Below, one piece after another: positions 1-6,398 of a stretch of 6,680 nucleotides of DNA; the first letter of the stretch is position 1, and every line of letters begins with the position of its first letter. The DNA lies in assembly GCA_002339135.1 (NCBI GenBank), contig DDJR01000034.1, forward strand, positions 1-6,680, read 5' to 3'. The position numbers and the translations under genes are program-made. The stretch comes from Flavobacteriales bacterium UBA2619. Its GTDB lineage: Bacteria > Bacteroidota > Bacteroidia > Flavobacteriales_D > Sanyastnellaceae. A model generated the notes under the pieces. The model did not search any database. It worked only from the letters and a program-made list of their open reading frames with translations, and was not told the origin of the DNA.

Positions 1-131
1 CAGACAAAAGATTTGATTTACCGTCTGATTGACTGTTCACCTGTCATTCATCAACACCCATTACATTGTTTGGCGCATGCTTCACTTTGCAAATTTCCCC
101 ATGGATCTGTGAAGCTAGCCTCACCATTTTT
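1..131. other. Left-edge flank, no supported gene
   Basis: This stretch lies downstream of the minus-strand membrane protein gene. Plus frame 1 is open from the window edge to a stop near 174, but the translation resembles no family I know and overlaps the end of the opposite-strand gene. Plus frame 3 has a stop at 30-32 (ending DKRFDLPSD), so the tail of a rightward gene could end here; the window is too short to tell. The only structure I see is the hairpin plus T-run listed separately. Confidence 0.4.
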
Positions 132-133
132 TT
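109..133 (+). terminator. Possible weak rightward terminator
   Basis: A near-palindrome at 109-124 (GTGAAGCTAGCCTCAC, one mismatched pair) is followed by seven T at 127-133. As RNA the stem is only four good pairs, one mismatch and one further pair around a CTAG loop, so it is weak. The T-run lies on the plus strand, so it would stop a rightward gene from left of the window that converges on the membrane protein gene. The T-run overlaps that gene's stop codon. Confidence 0.25.
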
Positions 134-1154
134 ACTTATGCACCCCCCAAATACGAGCAAAAAAAGCGTCGATGTAGTCTTGACTTTCACCTTCTGGGGG
201 ACCAACAAGCGTTTCAACCATTTCATATGCCCCATCTTCTTCTTCAAGCAGAAAACTGAAAATATAATCTGTTTTGTTACCTTCTTTGTCGAAATAGGCA
301 CCAAACCTCAAGTCATTAAACAACAATTCGCCATCAACTTTGTTGATGCTGAAATAATTGTCACTGAACCAGCGCAACGAGGTGATGGTGGGATCTGAAT
401 CAAGGTTTTTAATCAGGTGATGCTGCTTCTCGACTCTAGAGAATTTTACAGGAACGGTATCGTAAAATGAGTAAAGCCCTACATAATAGGCATCGTTCGC
501 ATCCACAGTACACGACCAGAGCACATTGTTGAATATCGTTGGTGAAGTGATCATTCGGCTCACCTCTATGTTTTGAGCTTTCAGTTCATTCTCAAAAACT
601 GTCTGCACTCTTGATTTATTGTATACCGTAAATAAAAGATAACTTGTGCTTAATACCAAACCCAAGTAATTGACAACCCTCCTTGTTTTCTTGGTCCTTA
701 CCATAAACCCCGCAATTACAAGACTTAGTATTAATGGAATGGTATACAATGGGTCTACAACTGAAACCGTACCCCAACTAACTCTGTAGTTTGAAAATGG
801 TGCAAAAACCTGAGTTCCATAGACCGTAAAACAATCCAGAATCACGTGAGTGAAAAATGCCAGAAACAACATCTTTTGCCACTCCCTTGTTGAAACTAAC
901 GAATTCGGTTTGTTCAACTTCTGGATGAGCCATCCTAACACAAGAGAAAACAGAACTGAAAACAAGAGTGAATGAGAAATGCCCCTGTGAAAAGTGAGTT
1001 CACCTAGCTCAGATAAAAAAAATCCTGAAAAAACATCCAAATCTGGAATCGTACCTCCTATTGCACCCCAAAGTATTGCTCTATTTCCAAGTTTCCTGCC
1101 TAATGTAGCTTCACCTACTGCAGCTCCAAGTACCAATTGTGATATCGAATCCAT
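132..1154 (-). CDS. YdjM/DUF457-family membrane-bound putative metal-dependent hydrolase
   Basis: This 340-residue protein resembles the family called 'LexA-binding, inner membrane-associated putative hydrolase' (YdjM/DUF457). Its substrate is not established. The N-terminal half carries the family signature: a Gly/Ala-rich first segment, PDLD at 37-40, HRGISHS at 56-62, then H103 and D107 in HVILDCFT and D134 in VDPLYT. These His/Asp residues are the likely metal ligands. Hydrophobic segments near 61-78, 95-112, 135-152 and 162-178 suggest an integral inner-membrane protein. Residues about 180-340 are mostly soluble in character, rich in aromatic and acidic residues, and I recognise no separate domain there. 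The start is the ATG at 1154, about 20 bp below a TAnnTTTG element. It is transcribed divergently from the T9SS cargo gene and no operon partner is visible. Family assignment is good; function is inferred. Confidence 0.85.
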   Translation of the reverse strand: MDSISQLVLGAAVGEATLGRKLGNRAILWGAIGGTIPDLDVFSGFFLSELGELTFHRGISHSLLFSVLFSLVLGWLIQKLNKPNSLVSTREWQKMLFLAFFTHVILDCFTVYGTQVFAPFSNYRVSWGTVSVVDPLYTIPLILSLVIAGFMVRTKKTRRVVNYLGLVLSTSYLLFTVYNKSRVQTVFENELKAQNIEVSRMITSPTIFNNVLWSCTVDANDAYYVGLYSFYDTVPVKFSRVEKQHHLIKNLDSDPTITSLRWFSDNYFSINKVDGELLFNDLRFGAYFDKEGNKTDYIFSFLLEEEDGAYEMVETLVGPPEGESQDYIDAFFARIWGVHK

Positions 1155-1173
1155 TCATTAAATATTTGAGGGC

Positions 1174-1181
1174 CAAATTTA
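1174..1181 (-). promoter_or_regulatory. Bacteroidota -7 promoter element (TAAATTTG) for the membrane hydrolase gene
   Basis: Read on the minus strand this is TAAATTTG, an exact match to the Bacteroidota TAnnTTTG element, ending 20 bp upstream of the ATG at 1154. Transcription would start roughly 12-15 nt before the ATG. No TTG sits at the expected -33 distance; a TTC about 23 bp further upstream is the nearest approximation. The call therefore rests on the -7 motif and its position. Confidence 0.45.
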
Positions 1182-1244
1182 ATCGATGAATAAGCAGCAG
1201 TCGTTGAAATTGCGATTTGTTTTTTGTTAAACTTGAACAGATAA

Positions 1245-1276
1245 AATAAGTAAAAACTCGATCTTAATAAGTAAAA
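1245..1276. repeat. 11-bp direct repeat, 21 bp apart
   Basis: AATAAGTAAAA occurs at 1245-1255 and again at 1266-1276, with starts exactly 21 bp apart, about two helical turns. That places both copies on the same DNA face. The pair lies just upstream of the putative promoter of the T9SS cargo gene, a usual place for an activator site. The motif is AT-rich in an AT-rich gap, so chance cannot be excluded. Confidence 0.45.
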
Positions 1277-1288
1277 CAGTCCAACATA

Positions 1289-1317
1289 TTGATATCCTCA
1301 CATTCTCAGTATTATTG
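1289..1317 (+). promoter_or_regulatory. Putative promoter of the T9SS cargo gene
   Basis: TTG at 1289-1291, an 18-bp spacer, then TATTATTG at 1310-1317, which matches TAnnTTTG at all but one fixed position. The ATG at 1341 lies 23 bp beyond, giving a short leader of about 15-18 nt. Spacing fits the Bacteroidota pattern but the match is imperfect. Confidence 0.4.
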
Positions 1318-1340
1318 CACCACAACCAATTAAATTATAC

Positions 1341-2687
1341 ATGATGATTAAATACAAGTACTTAACTATTCTTTCACTTTTCCTAATTCTAACAAACATT
1401 CAGGCTTACTCTCAACCAGACAATGACCTTTGCTCTGGAGCATTAGACCTCTCTGAATTGATTGGAAATGACATGGGGGTTTTTACCCAAGCAGGACCCT
1501 TCACCAACATAGACGCAACAGGCGAGCCGGAATTGACTGAAGGCCTTGCAGAAAGTTGGTTTGACGCTGATTCGGAAGGCTTAGTGCCCAGTGTGGACCA
1601 GACGGTTTGGTTTCACTTCACAGGAGATGGCAACACCTATCAATTCATGACATTAAATTGTCCAGGAGCAGCTTTCTATAGCAACGATACACAATTGGCA
1701 CTTTACAGTGGCGATTGTGATGATCTGTCATTTGTAGGCGCAAATGATGATAAAATGGGATACTGGTCAAGCAACTGGGGTTGGTTTTACTCTTTTCTCA
1801 ACTTTAAAGCTGAACTTGATGTAGAGTATTGGCTAATGATTGATGGTTTTAATTGGAATGATGGAGAGTCATTTCAAGGCATTGCACAAGGGACATTTTG
1901 CATCTCTTCAGTGCAACTAGAGCCCTTGACGAATCACAACACATGCACTGATGCTTTGGCTGTGGATGAAATTCTATCTGCAACCGTAGGCAATCCAGCA
2001 TTTGTTGGACCGTTTGACAACACAGAGCTCGGAAGCAACATCGTGCCTGATGAAAATGCGGAAACAATAGGAATCTCGTGTTGGGAAGATGGACCAACAG
2101 AAAATGGGTCTGTTTGGTTTTCTTTCACCGGAAATGGAAATCCTTACACCATTTATCCAACTTACTGTAGCGATGACGACTTTGTTTACTACTGGGGATG
2201 GGACAGTCAAATGGCAATTTATACAGGTGATTGTGGTGAAATGGTGCCTGTGGCATGTAGTGAAGACTTTGACACTGATGAAACAATGTTTTGGCCTGAG
2301 ATCGGTTTAGATACTGAAGAAGGAGTTACATACTATGTGAGATTCGATGGCTTTAATTGGACTGACAATGGCTACGAATGGACGGCAAATGGAGGGTTTT
2401 GTCTTCAAGCTTCCGCTGGAAATGTTAGCAGCACAAACGACATTCTACCACTTGATGTGAGTTTCTACCCCAACCCTTGTTACGGGGATATTACACTTGC
2501 CTGGGAAGGAGAGGATGAAGTTGCTAATGTTGTGGCTTACGACCAGTTAGGGAAAACAGTTGGAGTATATCTAAATGTAAGAAGAGGACAGAGTATCAAT
2601 CTTGATGTAAGCTCTGGGATCTACATCTTAAACATTAAAAGTGACAACCATACTGGATCTGTCACAGTTGATGTACTCAGTGAATAA
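1341..2687 (+). CDS. Secreted two-module protein with T9SS type A sorting domain
   Basis: This 448-residue protein is exported by Sec and then probably by the type IX system to the cell surface or medium. A signal peptide covers about residues 1-24, with likely cleavage after AYS and before QPDND. Two homologous modules follow, about 26-195 and 197-360. Both share an N-terminal Cys in a DxCxxAL-like context, VWFxFTGxGNxY, QxAxYxGDC, a YW/YY-x-DGFNWxD segment and a closing TFC/GFC. The pattern resembles the PPC-like beta-sandwich modules common in Bacteroidota exoproteins. Residues about 370-448 form the sorting domain: SFYPNP at 374-379, SGIYIL near 425-430, and a terminal beta strand. There are 11 cysteines, two of them only in module two. 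No catalytic motif is visible; a binding or adhesion role is a guess. Two adjacent in-frame ATGs (1341, 1344) leave the exact start open. A strong terminator follows the gene. Confidence 0.88.
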   Translation: MMIKYKYLTILSLFLILTNIQAYSQPDNDLCSGALDLSELIGNDMGVFTQAGPFTNIDATGEPELTEGLAESWFDADSEGLVPSVDQTVWFHFTGDGNTYQFMTLNCPGAAFYSNDTQLALYSGDCDDLSFVGANDDKMGYWSSNWGWFYSFLNFKAELDVEYWLMIDGFNWNDGESFQGIAQGTFCISSVQLEPLTNHNTCTDALAVDEILSATVGNPAFVGPFDNTELGSNIVPDENAETIGISCWEDGPTENGSVWFSFTGNGNPYTIYPTYCSDDDFVYYWGWDSQMAIYTGDCGEMVPVACSEDFDTDETMFWPEIGLDTEEGVTYYVRFDGFNWTDNGYEWTANGGFCLQASAGNVSSTNDILPLDVSFYPNPCYGDITLAWEGEDEVANVVAYDQLGKTVGVYLNVRRGQSINLDVSSGIYILNIKSDNHTGSVTVDVLSE

Positions 2688-2690
2688 GAC

Positions 2691-2723
2691 ACAACTGGAA
2701 TACAACTAGAATACAACTAGAAC
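2691..2723. repeat. Three tandem 11-bp repeats after the stop codon
   Basis: The units are ACAACTGGAAT (2691-2701), ACAACTAGAAT (2702-2712) and ACAACTAGAAC (2713-2723), followed by a partial ACAAA. They start three bases after the stop codon of the T9SS cargo gene and end 20 bp before its terminator stem. Eleven bp is not a multiple of three, but the array is outside the reading frame. It may simply be a slippage-prone microsatellite. Confidence 0.8.
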
Positions 2724-2743
2724 ACAAATTGCATTAAAATAGG

Positions 2744-2775
2744 AAAAGCCCTCCATGACACGGGGGGCTTTTTTT
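2744..2775 (+). terminator. Strong intrinsic terminator of the T9SS cargo gene
   Basis: The 5' arm AAAAGCCCTCC (2744-2754) pairs with GGGGGGCTTTT (2762-2772) as an 11-bp stem with one G-U wobble and a 7-nt loop (ATGACAC). The stem runs into a seven-T tract at 2769-2775. It lies 57 bp after the stop codon and separates this gene from the cyclophilin gene. Confidence 0.9.
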
Positions 2776-2869
2776 AATGCACAACATTTGATGCAAACCC
2801 AAAGAGGAGCTGCATCTTTTGTCTTCCAGATGATTTTAAAAGTCACCCTAAAAATGAAAGCTGACTCAA

Positions 2870-2903
2870 TTGTATTAAGTAGTCATGTCATTACATAGCT
2901 TTG
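2870..2903 (+). promoter_or_regulatory. Promoter of the cyclophilin gene (TTG-N23-TAGCTTTG)
   Basis: TTG at 2870-2872, a 23-bp spacer and TAGCTTTG at 2896-2903, an exact match to the Bacteroidota TAnnTTTG element. The spacer is at the long end of the range reported for this group. Predicted transcription starts near 2909-2911, giving a leader of about 17 nt before the ATG at 2927. An upstream in-frame ATG at 2885 would fall inside the promoter, which favours 2927 as the real start. Confidence 0.6.
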
Positions 2904-2926
2904 TACAAAAAAAATCACCCACCAAC

Positions 2927-3355
2927 ATGCATGCAATCATACACACCGAAAAAGGAGATTTAAAAGTTGAATTTTTTGAAAAAGATGCTCCCAATACAGT
3001 AGCAAATTTCGTGAAACTTGCGAAAGAAGGGTTTTATGAAGGACTTACTTTTCACCGAGTAATTCCTGACTTTGTAGTACAGGGTGGTTGCCCTCAAGGG
3101 TCGGGAGTTGGCGGACCTGGATACGAGATTGATTGCGAAATAGATGGAGAAAATCAGCACCACGATACGGGGGTTTTGTCGATGGCACATGCAGGAAGAA
3201 ATACAGGTGGGTCTCAATTTTTCATCGTTCACTCTAGAACAAATACATCTCATTTAGACCGCAATCACACTTGTTTTGGCAAAGTCGTTGAGGGGCTAGA
3301 TTCCATTAACGAAATCAGTCAAGGTGACACCTTCAGTGTTGAAGTGATTGACTGA
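2927..3355 (+). CDS. Cyclophilin-type peptidyl-prolyl cis-trans isomerase
   Basis: This 142-residue protein should catalyse cis-trans isomerisation of Xaa-Pro bonds during protein folding. It is a compact bacterial cyclophilin domain from end to end. FHRVIPDF at 42-49 supplies the catalytic Arg44 and Phe49, VQGG at 51-54 supplies Gln52, SQFFI at 96-100 supplies Gln97 and Phe99, and HLDRNHTCFGKV at 109-120 includes His114. The Trp that confers cyclosporin binding in human CypA is replaced here by His109, as is common in bacterial members. No signal peptide or lipobox is present, so it is probably cytoplasmic. The frame extends to an ATG at 2885, adding 14 residues (MSLHSFVQKKSPTN). I chose 2927 because homology begins there (MHAIIHTEKGDLKVEFF) and a near-consensus promoter overlaps the extension. 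It appears to be a single-gene unit. Confidence 0.93.
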   Translation: MHAIIHTEKGDLKVEFFEKDAPNTVANFVKLAKEGFYEGLTFHRVIPDFVVQGGCPQGSGVGGPGYEIDCEIDGENQHHDTGVLSMAHAGRNTGGSQFFIVHSRTNTSHLDRNHTCFGKVVEGLDSINEISQGDTFSVEVID

Positions 3356-3674
3356 TTGATACCGTGTTCCTCTATAAATTCGCCTACCTAAGTAACCTGT
3401 TTGAAGAAAAGTTAAGACAATGTCTATGGCTACGAACCCAACAGGCGCTGGCAGCATCATTGTCACACTTCCATGAAGTTGAAACAATTTCTAGGGAGAA
3501 AATCACAACCAGATCAGATCCGACTATTGAAAAGTATGTTTACAGTGACACCTTACTCACAACCTGAGGGCAGGCAAAAGACATTTGTGCAGCGTGGTTG
3601 TAAAAAGACAACTGTGGCATCATTTCTTTGAGTAAAAAAAACTCGATTGAATCGTTCAAACTAGATACAAAAAA
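3356..3674. other. 319-bp gap with no convincing gene
   Basis: No frame here gives a recognisable protein. A 67-codon plus frame from a GTG at 3364 and an 18-codon ATG frame at 3420-3476 (MSMATNPTGAGSIIVTLP) resemble nothing I know. The middle, about 3420-3475, is somewhat richer in G+C than the flanks, so a decayed gene fragment or a small RNA is possible but unsupported. No clear terminator follows the cyclophilin stop. The right end carries the putative msrB promoter. Confidence 0.5.
3598..3630 (+). promoter_or_regulatory. Putative msrB promoter
   Basis: TTG at 3598-3600, a 22-bp spacer and TTTCTTTG at 3623-3630, which differs from TAnnTTTG at the second position. Transcription would start near 3637, leaving a leader of about 38 nt that is A-rich just before the msrB ATG. 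The match is partial. Confidence 0.35.
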
Positions 3675-4088
3675 ATGAAAAAAACAGAAAAAGATTGGGC
3701 TTCTAAATTAACTTCAGAAGAATATAAAATACTCAGAGAAAAAGGAACTGAACGAGCTTTTTCTGGCAAGTATGACGCTTTTTATGAGAAAGGTGATTAT
3801 GTATGCAAAGGATGTGGCGAAAAACTTTTTGAAGGTGAGAGTAAGTTTGACAGCGGATGTGGGTGGCCTAGCTTTTCAGAACCTGCTGAAAAAGAATCTT
3901 TAGAAGAAACTCTTGACACTTCGGGAGGTAGGGTACGTACTGAAATCACGTGCTCAAAATGTGACGGACACATGGGGCATGTCTTTAACGATGGCCCATC
4001 GGACACAGGCAAGCGATACTGCGTCAACAGCGTCTCAATCGAATTTAAAAAGCGGGATAAAGAACATCCACCATCTACAGATAGCTAA
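3675..4088 (+). CDS. msrB: Peptide-methionine (R)-S-oxide reductase MsrB
   Basis: MsrB reduces the R epimer of methionine sulfoxide in proteins, repairing oxidative damage, usually with thioredoxin as electron donor. At 137 residues it is full length for a stand-alone MsrB. The start region (DWASKLTSEEYKILREKGTERAFSG) is typical. Two CxxC pairs, Cys44/Cys47 and Cys93/Cys96, form the structural zinc site. GCGWPSF at 61-67 contains Cys62, the likely resolving cysteine, and RYCVNS at 114-119 contains Cys116, the catalytic cysteine. HMGHVFNDGP at 99-108 is the conserved His/Phe/Asn segment. No signal peptide is present, so it is expected in the cytoplasm. It is not fused to MsrA and no msrA is in the window. 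The gene stands alone on the plus strand and converges with the Kelch gene across 66 bp. Confidence 0.96.
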   Translation: MKKTEKDWASKLTSEEYKILREKGTERAFSGKYDAFYEKGDYVCKGCGEKLFEGESKFDSGCGWPSFSEPAEKESLEETLDTSGGRVRTEITCSKCDGHMGHVFNDGPSDTGKRYCVNSVSIEFKKRDKEHPPSTDS

Positions 4089-4091
4089 AAC

Positions 4092-4128
4092 TCCGTTTCA
4101 AGCTAACGAACAACATTCTAAAAACGGA
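4092..4128. terminator. Weak inverted repeat between convergent genes, possible shared terminator
   Basis: TCCGTTT (4092-4098) pairs with AAACGGA (4122-4128), a perfect 7-bp stem with a long 23-nt loop. It lies in the 66-bp gap between msrB and the Kelch gene, where a bidirectional terminator is expected. Neither side has a strong T-run; leftward reading has only GTTTTAG after the stem. Position is the main support. Confidence 0.3.
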
Positions 4129-4154
4129 ACCCTATACAATTTCACGCAAAAATT

Positions 4155-5315
4155 CTATTCTTTAATAATCTTAAAAGTCTTGGATGGGGTATTGAGAATG
4201 TAGACTCCTTTTGAAAGCTGACTGACCTCAATCGAAGAAGAGTTGCCATCTAGAACCAGCTTGCCGTTTAATGAGTAGAGTTGGTAATCAACAGGTGATG
4301 AAAGAAGTATCTGATTTGAAGTGGGGTTAGGGTAAACTAGTGTTTCGAACTCCACAGCTGTCAAACCGTCAATTTCATCAAGATTAAATCTCCAAAGATC
4401 ATTGAGGGTTTCTGAGTTGCCGTCATCATACTGCAGGCCTGAAGTAAAATACAAAACATCCCCAACGACGAAAGATCCTGGAGCCCATTTGCTGTATCCT
4501 GGATGAGGAGGAAGGTTTAACCATGAGTCTGTTTCAGGGGTGTATTGCCAGAACTCACCTGTATTGAGATACGAGTGGTTTTCACCATCACCACTTAGAG
4601 CGTACCCTTTTCCATTGTAAGCAAACTGTGTGCCTGCAACTCTTCCTTGTGCTGGTAAACTCGCAACTTGAGTCCATACATCTGTGCTGGGTTCATACTT
4701 GTAAAAATCGTTGTAAATATCAGCCCCGTGTCCAAATCCCACATATGCAATGTCATCTATGGAAAAAAAGTATGGGTGATGTCGTGGCTCGGCTATAAAA
4801 TCAGATTTTTGCTCCCATGTGTCAGTCGCAATGTCGTAAGCCCACCAGTCGTCTAAATTTTCAAAATCGGAACTTCCAAGCCCCACATAAATCTTACCTC
4901 CTGCTTCAAGCATTGCAGGGTGTAACCTGCCTCCACATGGACATGAAGCCAGTTCTGTCCACTGTTCTGTTGTAGGATCATACTCCCACAGGTCATCTAA
5001 GGGACCCATATCAAAACTACCAAATCCCACATAACCTTTGTCGTTGTGCTCTATGCCATAAGCATATCCTCTGGGATATCCAGGAAAGTTAGGGAGTTGC
5101 GTCCAGACGTCCGTGTTGGTGTCGTACTTGTAAAAATCTTTAATATAATAACCTGCTTCATTTTGTCCAGCAAGAACATATCCATTTGATTCGATTGAAA
5201 AAGTGATGGGGTGGTTTCTTCCTTGGCCTGGATAGTAGTCCAACTGCACCCAGTCTTGAGCAAAATTCACAGAATAGGCAAGTAATAAAAAAAGACAAAT
5301 GGATACGTTTCTCAT
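4155..5315 (-). CDS. Secreted Kelch-type beta-propeller with T9SS type A sorting domain
   Basis: This 386-residue protein has a signal peptide at about 1-19 (cleavage near NFA/QDW). Kelch-like repeats of about 48 residues follow, each with an (F/L/W)xxYxxxTxxW core and a GxxYVGxG-type strand. The repeat tryptophans sit at 22, 71, 119, 167, 214 and 265. The N-terminal DWVQL strand can close the ring with the last inner strands (DLWRFN at 306-311), which fits a six-bladed propeller. Residues about 325-386 are the T9SS sorting domain: VYPNP at 327-331, SKGVYIL at 368-374, and a terminal KTFKIIKE. Kelch propellers usually bind protein or glycan; no active site is visible and the ligand is unknown. 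The start is 37 bp after the stop of the TlpA-like gene on the same strand. I see no TAnnTTTG element in that gap, so co-transcription is likely. Confidence 0.9.
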   Translation of the reverse strand: MRNVSICLFLLLAYSVNFAQDWVQLDYYPGQGRNHPITFSIESNGYVLAGQNEAGYYIKDFYKYDTNTDVWTQLPNFPGYPRGYAYGIEHNDKGYVGFGSFDMGPLDDLWEYDPTTEQWTELASCPCGGRLHPAMLEAGGKIYVGLGSSDFENLDDWWAYDIATDTWEQKSDFIAEPRHHPYFFSIDDIAYVGFGHGADIYNDFYKYEPSTDVWTQVASLPAQGRVAGTQFAYNGKGYALSGDGENHSYLNTGEFWQYTPETDSWLNLPPHPGYSKWAPGSFVVGDVLYFTSGLQYDDGNSETLNDLWRFNLDEIDGLTAVEFETLVYPNPTSNQILLSSPVDYQLYSLNGKLVLDGNSSSIEVSQLSKGVYILNTPSKTFKIIKE

Positions 5316-5352
5316 GATTTCAGGTATAAATTTTTAACAATGCAGTCGTTCG

Positions 5353-6375
5353 TTATTCTGCGAGCAGGGCATCAAGTGCAGGACGAATCTCATCCGAAGA
5401 AGGACGATAGGCGTCAAGATTTGAGACATTTCCTTGAGTATCAAAAAGCATAAAGCGCGGAATGCCATTGATCGCATAGTCCTCTGTGATTTGGCTCCAG
5501 CCGTCAGCAAAGATTTGAACTCCTTTTAAATCCTTGTCAGCCATCATATCTAACCATGCTTGTTTGTTTTTCGCTACATCAACACTTACGCCAAGGAATG
5601 TAACATTCTTGTCGCTGTACTCCGCTTCAAGTTCATGTAAGAACGGCATTTCAGCGCGACAAGGGCCACACCATGTAGCCCAAACATCAACATATACAAC
5701 AGAACCTAAGAAGTCTGAAAGTGAAACTTCTTTGCCGTCTTTATCGGGATATGTGAATTCAATTGCAGGCATTCCTGGTTGTGGAAGCGCTGCAAGTTCT
5801 GACCTGCGCTGAACAACGTAGGCTTTTTGGACTTCAAATCCATCTATGATTGAATTGTAAAACTCTTCGTTCGTTAACTTGAAAGATGCAGCCTTCTCGA
5901 GGAATGGCGTGAAGTATTCTTCGAACAATTCATCAATCTCTTCATCAGCCGACTGAGAAATATCAGGAAACTCATTGTTCTCTGAAGTGATGTATTGCCA
6001 AGCGATGTAAGAACTCTCATCACTGCCTTCATATGAGATAGATTCGTCGAATTTTTCAGTGTCAATCGTTAATTTGATGTCGTCACCAGGCTGGAGATGC
6101 ATCGTCGTGCTTTCCATACCGTGGAAAAAACTCACATTGGCCGCAGAGTCCCAATCAAACTGAACTGAAAAGCTACCTGTAACAGTATCCAGAACTGTGA
6201 TGTAGGTCGTATCTGGAGCGTAAAACTTGACCGTATCACCAATGTGATTTGAAACAACTCCTGAGATGGTTGCAGAAGTTGGTTGAGTGTGATTTGCTTC
6301 ATTCGTCGTACAATTGATCAGTTGAAAAAGAAATCCAATGACAATTGCAACCGTTAAAAACCTTGATGTATTCAT
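5353..6375 (-). CDS. TlpA-like thioredoxin-fold lipoprotein (thiol-disulfide oxidoreductase)
   Basis: This 340-residue protein probably reduces or exchanges disulfides of exported proteins at the periplasmic face of a membrane. The N-terminus is a lipoprotein signal: a hydrophobic stretch about 7-20, then LINC with Cys22 as the lipidated residue. Asn at -1 is unusual for a lipobox. Residues about 35-105 (ATISGVVSNHIGDTVKFY onward) resemble the DUF4369-type beta domain often found ahead of Bacteroidota TlpA/ResA-like domains. A charged, probably helical linker spans about 115-195. The AhpC/TSA-redoxin domain covers about 200-340: WATWCGPCR at 232-240 with Cys236/Cys239, the FLGVSVD strand at 260-266, and the cis-proline GIPRF with Pro306. 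Both redox cysteines are intact. The gene is first in a probable two-gene unit with the Kelch protein; a perfect inverted repeat lies 24 bp upstream of its start. Confidence 0.93.
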   Translation of the reverse strand: MNTSRFLTVAIVIGFLFQLINCTTNEANHTQPTSATISGVVSNHIGDTVKFYAPDTTYITVLDTVTGSFSVQFDWDSAANVSFFHGMESTTMHLQPGDDIKLTIDTEKFDESISYEGSDESSYIAWQYITSENNEFPDISQSADEEIDELFEEYFTPFLEKAASFKLTNEEFYNSIIDGFEVQKAYVVQRRSELAALPQPGMPAIEFTYPDKDGKEVSLSDFLGSVVYVDVWATWCGPCRAEMPFLHELEAEYSDKNVTFLGVSVDVAKNKQAWLDMMADKDLKGVQIFADGWSQITEDYAINGIPRFMLFDTQGNVSNLDAYRPSSDEIRPALDALLAE

Positions 6376-6398
6376 ACTTGAAAGTTACTTGACAAATC

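Larger units (their letters stand above)
1155..1340. other. Divergent intergenic region
   Basis: This 186-bp AT-rich gap separates the minus-strand membrane protein gene from the plus-strand T9SS cargo gene. It holds a promoter-like element for each direction and an 11-bp direct repeat, each listed separately. I see no small gene in it. Confidence 0.6.

Noticed and set aside
66..398. 110-codon plus-strand open frame
   Set aside because: It lies mostly antisense to the membrane hydrolase gene and its translation resembles no family.
1849..2310. Overlapping open frames on both strands within the T9SS cargo gene
   Set aside because: They are shadows of a well-supported coding frame with clear domain structure.
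2790..2820. GATGCA/TGCATC inverted repeat followed by TTTT, as a second terminator
   Set aside because: The stem is only 6 bp with a 15-nt loop, and a much stronger terminator lies just upstream.
3364..3567. 67-codon plus-strand frame in the gap before msrB
   Set aside because: It needs a GTG start, has no recognisable motif and no promoter at a suitable distance.
3595..3617. Small GTTGT/ACAAC hairpin upstream of msrB as a riboswitch or attenuator
   Set aside because: A 5-bp stem is too short, no known riboswitch core is visible, and it overlaps the putative promoter upstream of the transcript start.
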